Assembly (NCBI GenBank): GCA_028551475.1
Contig: CM052354.1
Span: forward strand, 22,777,258 to 22,841,257
From: Casuarina equisetifolia
Lineage: Eukaryota > Streptophyta > Magnoliopsida > Fagales > Casuarinaceae
Direction: 5' to 3'
DNA: 64,000 nt
In this document: positions 59,736 to 64,000 of the stretch, in pieces
Numbering within the stretch: position 1 is the first letter of the stretch
How the letters are laid out: each line of letters opens with the position of its first letter
The notes under the pieces: generated by a model
What the model saw: the letters and a program-made list of their open reading frames with translations, nothing else
The model's database searches: none
Told to the model about the DNA's origin: nothing
Program-made: the position numbers and the translations under genes

Positions 59736-62700
59736 ATGGAAGAGCTTGCAGCTGAGAAACATGCTCAATACATATTATCTGTGGAAAAGGTTTGCCTTGT
59801 GTGTATACCTTTTTAAAGTTATTTAAGTAGATTGGGACTTGCTCACATGATTTTGTTATCGTTTATGTACCAGAGGAAGGATGATTTTGTATCTGTTGTG
59901 ATGGAACATCTAAGAATGAGTGGGGCATACTGGGGTTTGACCACTCTAGATCTTCTGGGGAAGCTTGATGCTGTGGATATTGACGAGGTTGTTTCATGGG
60001 TCATGGAATGCCAGCATGAGTCAGGTATATATGAATTTTTGGTTCTAATTCCTTAAAAAAAAAAGGGAAAAAAAAAGAGAGAGAGAAAAAAATGAAGACA
60101 ATTATGGCTGTGGAGCAGATGATGATGCACTTAGCTATGCAGGTGGTTTCGGTGGTAACATTGGACATGACCCTCACGTACTGTACACCCTAAGTGCTGT
60201 ACAGATTTTGGCCCTTTTTGACAAGCTAAATGTTCTAAACATTGATAAAGTGACTACTTGTATCCTTTGGATGGAATTTCCATTTTAGGTCAGGTAGGTA
60301 GCAAAGAAACAGAGACATAGATAGGCTCTGCAAGAGATTTTAAGCACTTATGGAACTTACTATTTAACCATCAATACAAAGCAATATATTTCTACTATTT
60401 CTTGTCGTTCTTAATATTGAAGTCAGATGTTGCTGGTCTGCAAAATGAAGATGGATCTTTTTCAGGGGACATGTGGGGTGAAGTTGATACAAGGTAATAT
60501 CTTGCCTTTTGCTTTGTTTTTTGGCATCTTGTTGTTTTTGAAGTTACAATTCGATTTTACCAATCCAATTCTTTTTCCAATAGGTTCTCTTATATTTCTA
60601 TCTGTTGTCTCTCAATATTACAATGTTTGAATAAAATCAATGTTGAGAAGGCCGTGAGCTACATTGTAAGCTGCAAAAATTTGGATGGTGGATTTGGAAG
60701 CAGACCTGGTGGGGAGTCCCATGCAGGGCAAAGTATGTTAGACAGTTAATATGCAATCTATGTGTTTATTTTATTTTTAGAGTTATTCTGACTACTAATT
60801 TATCAATCAAATGTGATCAGGGTAGAACAGCTGTTCAGTTTATGCATCTATTAGAAAAATTTTGCTTAGCTTTTTGCTCAGGATGTTCTTGCTCGGTTCA
60901 TAGGATTCGGGTGCTTACAATCAACTTTAGATAGTGTATCTTGTATTCAAACCTCCATGCTTCAGTGAAGCCATTTCCTTTTCAATATTTAGTCTATGTC
61001 TTGCATCTCGCATCTCGCATCTCACATCTCGCATCTCGCATCTTTCCTTTGTCTGAATACATTTGAAGTGGAGGTTGCTTAGGCTTACATTCTGCATACA
61101 AATTACGTGTATGGCAGAGAGGTCTGTTAACTGGGGATTTCTGTATAACAACAGGTTCTCATTGTGTAGGGCTCTTCATGAGCTGTTGTCTCAAGTCACT
61201 TGTTTATCTCACAAGCATGCTGAATTAGTTGCGTTTTGACCTGGTGATGGTAGAGCTTGACCATGCCACCTTGTTTAAGTTTCATCCCTTGGGGCAGAGG
61301 TCCAGTACATAAGTTATTTGAGTGCCGTAGAGCCCAACTGAGATTGTGTGAAGTTTGAGTGGATTGGTTTGTTTTTTAACCCTGTGCTGCATGCAACATA
61401 CCATAATTTGGTAGTTTCTTCTATTAAGTGATGAAAAAGAAGAACTACAAAAAGTATGTGAGTTCTCTTTGTATGAAACCATACACATAAATTTAAACTG
61501 AGCTTCTGCCATATCTTGACGCTGCCACTTTAGAATAATGGAATTTTCTCACTTTCCCTTCGCCAAGTGCCTCACTTTTCATTAGAGTTGGATATTTAAT
61601 AGTAATTCAAAATCTGGAAACTCTTTATGCGATTCAACTTTACAATGTTAAATTTTTTAACTAAGTTAGCAGATTGAGCGTTAGTCAAATCAAGCTGCAG
61701 TTGCTAGATAGCTTTTAGATATTGATGTTCTCCTGCATGATCTGTGTAACTGTGACAATTGAAGGGTTATATCTTTGAGCTTTTCTTAGATTTCAAAATT
61801 ATGTCAAATCCTGGGGGTAATTCGTTATATCTGGATGTGACATCTAGGATTTGGATCCTAACGAGTTCTTCTCTGTCCACTGTGACTGTAGTTTTCTGTT
61901 GTGTGGGTGCACTTGCAATAACGGGATCCTTGCATCACATTGACAAGGACCTTCTTGGGTGGTGGTTATGCGAGCGGCAAGTTAAGTCTGGAGGTCTTAA
62001 TGGTCGCCCCGAGAAACTTCCCGATGTGGGTGTATATTGTATTCATTTACCACGTATAAGGAATATTCTTTTTTGATTGAGACTCAGTTTTTCAGACATG
62101 GGGCATTAAAGTGGTCTTTCTTACTGACTGTGTTGCACGAATTCAGGTCTGCTACTCTTGGTGGGTTCTTTCCAGCTTGATCATGATAGACAGGGTTCAT
62201 TGGATCGATAAGAAAAAGCTTGTTCAATTCATCTTAGACTGCCAGGTCTGTAGATTCAGATTAGACCCATTGGGAACTCTGGCCTGTTAATCTTGTGTTT
62301 TATTTCTGCATATTAGTTTGAAAGTCTTCAAGTTGATATTGTAGTTTGTTGAAAATCTCAGGATAGGGAAAACGGAGGTATATCTGACAGACCCGATGAT
62401 GCTGTGGATGTCTACCATACGTACTTTGGGGTAGCTGGTAAGTGAATGCTGCTTTGCTTTGATTTGGTGTTCTTATTTCCCCCTGTTTCTGACCTATGCA
62501 CAAGGCATTTGTTAAATATCGAACTTTGAATTGAATCATCATTCCGAAATCTATTATTCTTATAGTTCACCTAGGTTTCCAAACCATTCAACATCTTAGA
62601 TGTTCCGAATCCATTCTCCTTTCGTGTGATATATCAAATGTAGAGTAATTTGTCTTTGTTGTTGCAGGACTTTCACTTCTTGAATATCCAGGTTTGAAAG

Positions 62701-62762
62701 CGATCGATCCAGCCCATGCATTGCCTGTTGATGTTGTGAACAGAATTTTCTTTGGCAAATAG
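59736..62762 (+). CDS. RGTB1: Geranylgeranyl transferase type-2 (Rab) beta subunit, nine exons, complete
   Basis: Catalytic beta subunit of Rab geranylgeranyltransferase, which attaches two geranylgeranyl groups to C-terminal cysteines of Rab GTPases presented by REP, in the cytosol with the alpha subunit. Exons: 59736-59789, 59874-60024, 60143-60259, 60427-60493, 60584-60732, 61892-62025, 62147-62245, 62362-62437, 62668-62762. All introns are GT-AG, all phases agree, and the total of 942 nt gives 313 residues, the usual plant length. Prenyltransferase repeats are clear ([94 protein letters not shown]). Zinc ligands are D224, C226 and H276. The start [18 protein letters not shown] matches the family N-terminus. 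No sign of decay. Confidence 0.97.
61002..61043 (+). repeat. Heptamer minisatellite (GCATCTC)n in intron 5 of RGTB
   Basis: About six head-to-tail GCATCTC units, one of them ACATCTC, in the largest intron (60733-61891, about 1.16 kb). Confidence 0.8.
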
Positions 62763-64000
62763 GCGATTCTTTTAGTCGTCATCTCCGGGTTACTGGAAGC
62801 AACTTGGTACACTTTTTACTCGAATAACTGAAGTAACATAAAGATTGTATTGCTAGGAGGGTGTATAAAGCTTATTCACGGCTGTTTGCATTTCGTTCAG
62901 ATGTTGCTAGCGCTTGTATCTTGAAGAAAACTGATTCACGTCTGCAGAACGTTCCATGGAGGCCGTTTGCAGCATTTCCGATTATTAGTATTTCAGAAGG
63001 CTGACTGTTTCTTTACACTCTGGAGTTCTGAGCGGCTTTCGTGGGGCAACAGGGTTGGGCTTCGCGCGTGGGTGATTTTAGACTATCGTACTTGAGATTT
63101 CAAGTAGTAACTATTTTTGTTTAAGAGATTTCAATAATTATCTGTGTTTTTCAACGTGTGCGTAATACAAAGCATACTCGCAGCAGACCACTTTAAACGG
63201 CATATTAGTGTAAAGAGGTACTCTTTTAAATTTAGATTTGGTGAATTTGATTAATAAATATTAAAATATTTTTATTTTTTGAAACCAACGAACAAGAAAA
63301 TATGTATTTTTATTTAAAAAAAACATATTCAAATATGATTTATACATACTAAACAATTAACACCGCTCTTAGTGCCACTTAGAACAAGCTTTTCATGGAT
63401 AAACACCGTCTTGCCTGAGTCCACAAAACATGCATATCTATGAACGTGCACTTAATATCTGTTCAAGCACTTGCATGGGTTGAAGTTCTTCGCAAAAAGC
63501 ACGCTCGTACATGCACGAACTTTGACTTTTATCAATGACGAAGTTGAAAGCCCTGTCATATAGTTTATTAAGCCGAGTATGAAACATTATTGGCCACAAT
63601 GACATTGACCGGGCTAGAGCAAAGTATAAAAAAATGTTTATGGCGAAATTGGCGAAATCTTGCAATGCAAATGAGTGGAAAGTGTTGTGATTTGCCATAA
63701 TTAGTAAGGGCAATAGTGTCCTTTCATTCCTGAAATGTATTTGAGTTAAAATAACTAATGGGAGCAATATTATAACCTTTTCTTAAACATATTTCAAGGA
63801 TTTTATGAACTTGTAATGATTGGCTTTGTAGTTCAATTTTGTTGAGCCTTTGAATTGCAAAGATATTTGTTGCTATATTTACTATAGAATTCGGAGGTAG
63901 CCCAAAGTTCATCAAATAAAGTAACTAGATCAAGAGAAAAAAATATTATACTTGTAATCCTATTAATGATTTCTTAATAGAAAAGAATAAGGGGTCAGTA
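62763..64000. other. 3' UTR of RGTB and downstream intergenic DNA
   Basis: The 3' UTR probably extends to about 63150-63250 (AATTTGATTAATAAATATTAAAA at 63244). Beyond it the minus strand has short frames at 63438-63915 that faintly recall the helical repeats of an organelle RNA-binding (PPR) protein, but they are interrupted and I cannot support a gene. Confidence 0.45.

Noticed and set aside
63438-63915. Minus-strand frames faintly like a PPR protein
   Set aside because: Repeats are not clear, frames are interrupted, and no start or 35-residue periodicity could be shown.
1-64000. CRISPR array, bacterial operon or organelle origin
   Set aside because: No regularly spaced repeats, no bacterial-type gene layout; spliced gene, LINEs and LTR elements indicate nuclear plant DNA.

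Overview
The window looks like nuclear DNA of a flowering plant. It is AT-rich. It carries one normally spliced plant housekeeping gene with short GT-AG introns, plant-type L1 LINEs (DUF4283-like ORF1, zf-RVT tail on ORF2), Ty3/gypsy elements, a TRIM, a tRNA-derived SINE and NAC-type genes. I cannot name the species from sequence alone.

Layout. Positions 1-6530 hold the 3' end of a Ty3/gypsy fossil, a direct tandem copy of that end, and about 3.4 kb of unrecognised AT-rich DNA. Positions 6531-13551 are a nearly full-length but much-broken Ty3/gypsy fossil with a matching GAGTG target duplication. From 13.55 to 54.8 kb lies a tandem array of NAC-like genes, all on the minus strand, in different states of decay: A (14.9-15.4 kb, relic), B (17.7-18.2 kb, second exon only), C (40.4-42.4 kb, open), D (43.6-45.1 kb, cut short by a stop), E (47.5-48.1 kb, internal-deletion chimera), F (48.7-50.1 kb, broken) and G (51.9-53.5 kb, open). 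The open copies have two exons: a divergent NAC DNA-binding domain, then an acidic tail that in D and G carries three repeats resembling SUMO-interacting motifs (IIDLS followed by acidic residues).

The array has been split by repeats. A second Ty3/gypsy copy (19.2-24.2 kb) replaces exon 1 of NAC B. A nested stack occupies 27.6-38.8 kb: an old 5'-truncated L1 sits in NAC flanking DNA, a younger near-full-length L1 sits inside it with a perfect 13-bp target duplication, and a gag-only Tat/Athila-like LTR fossil sits in the C-rich leader of the younger L1. Shared flanks show that much of the repeat content spread by segmental duplication of the array, not by fresh transposition.

Positions 54.8-59.7 kb are intergenic, with a SINE, a TRIM and unidentified gene fragments. 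The window ends with a complete nine-exon gene (59736-62762, + strand) for the beta subunit of Rab geranylgeranyltransferase. It is the only confidently assigned conserved gene, preceded by a striking C-tract and a 300-bp tandem duplication.
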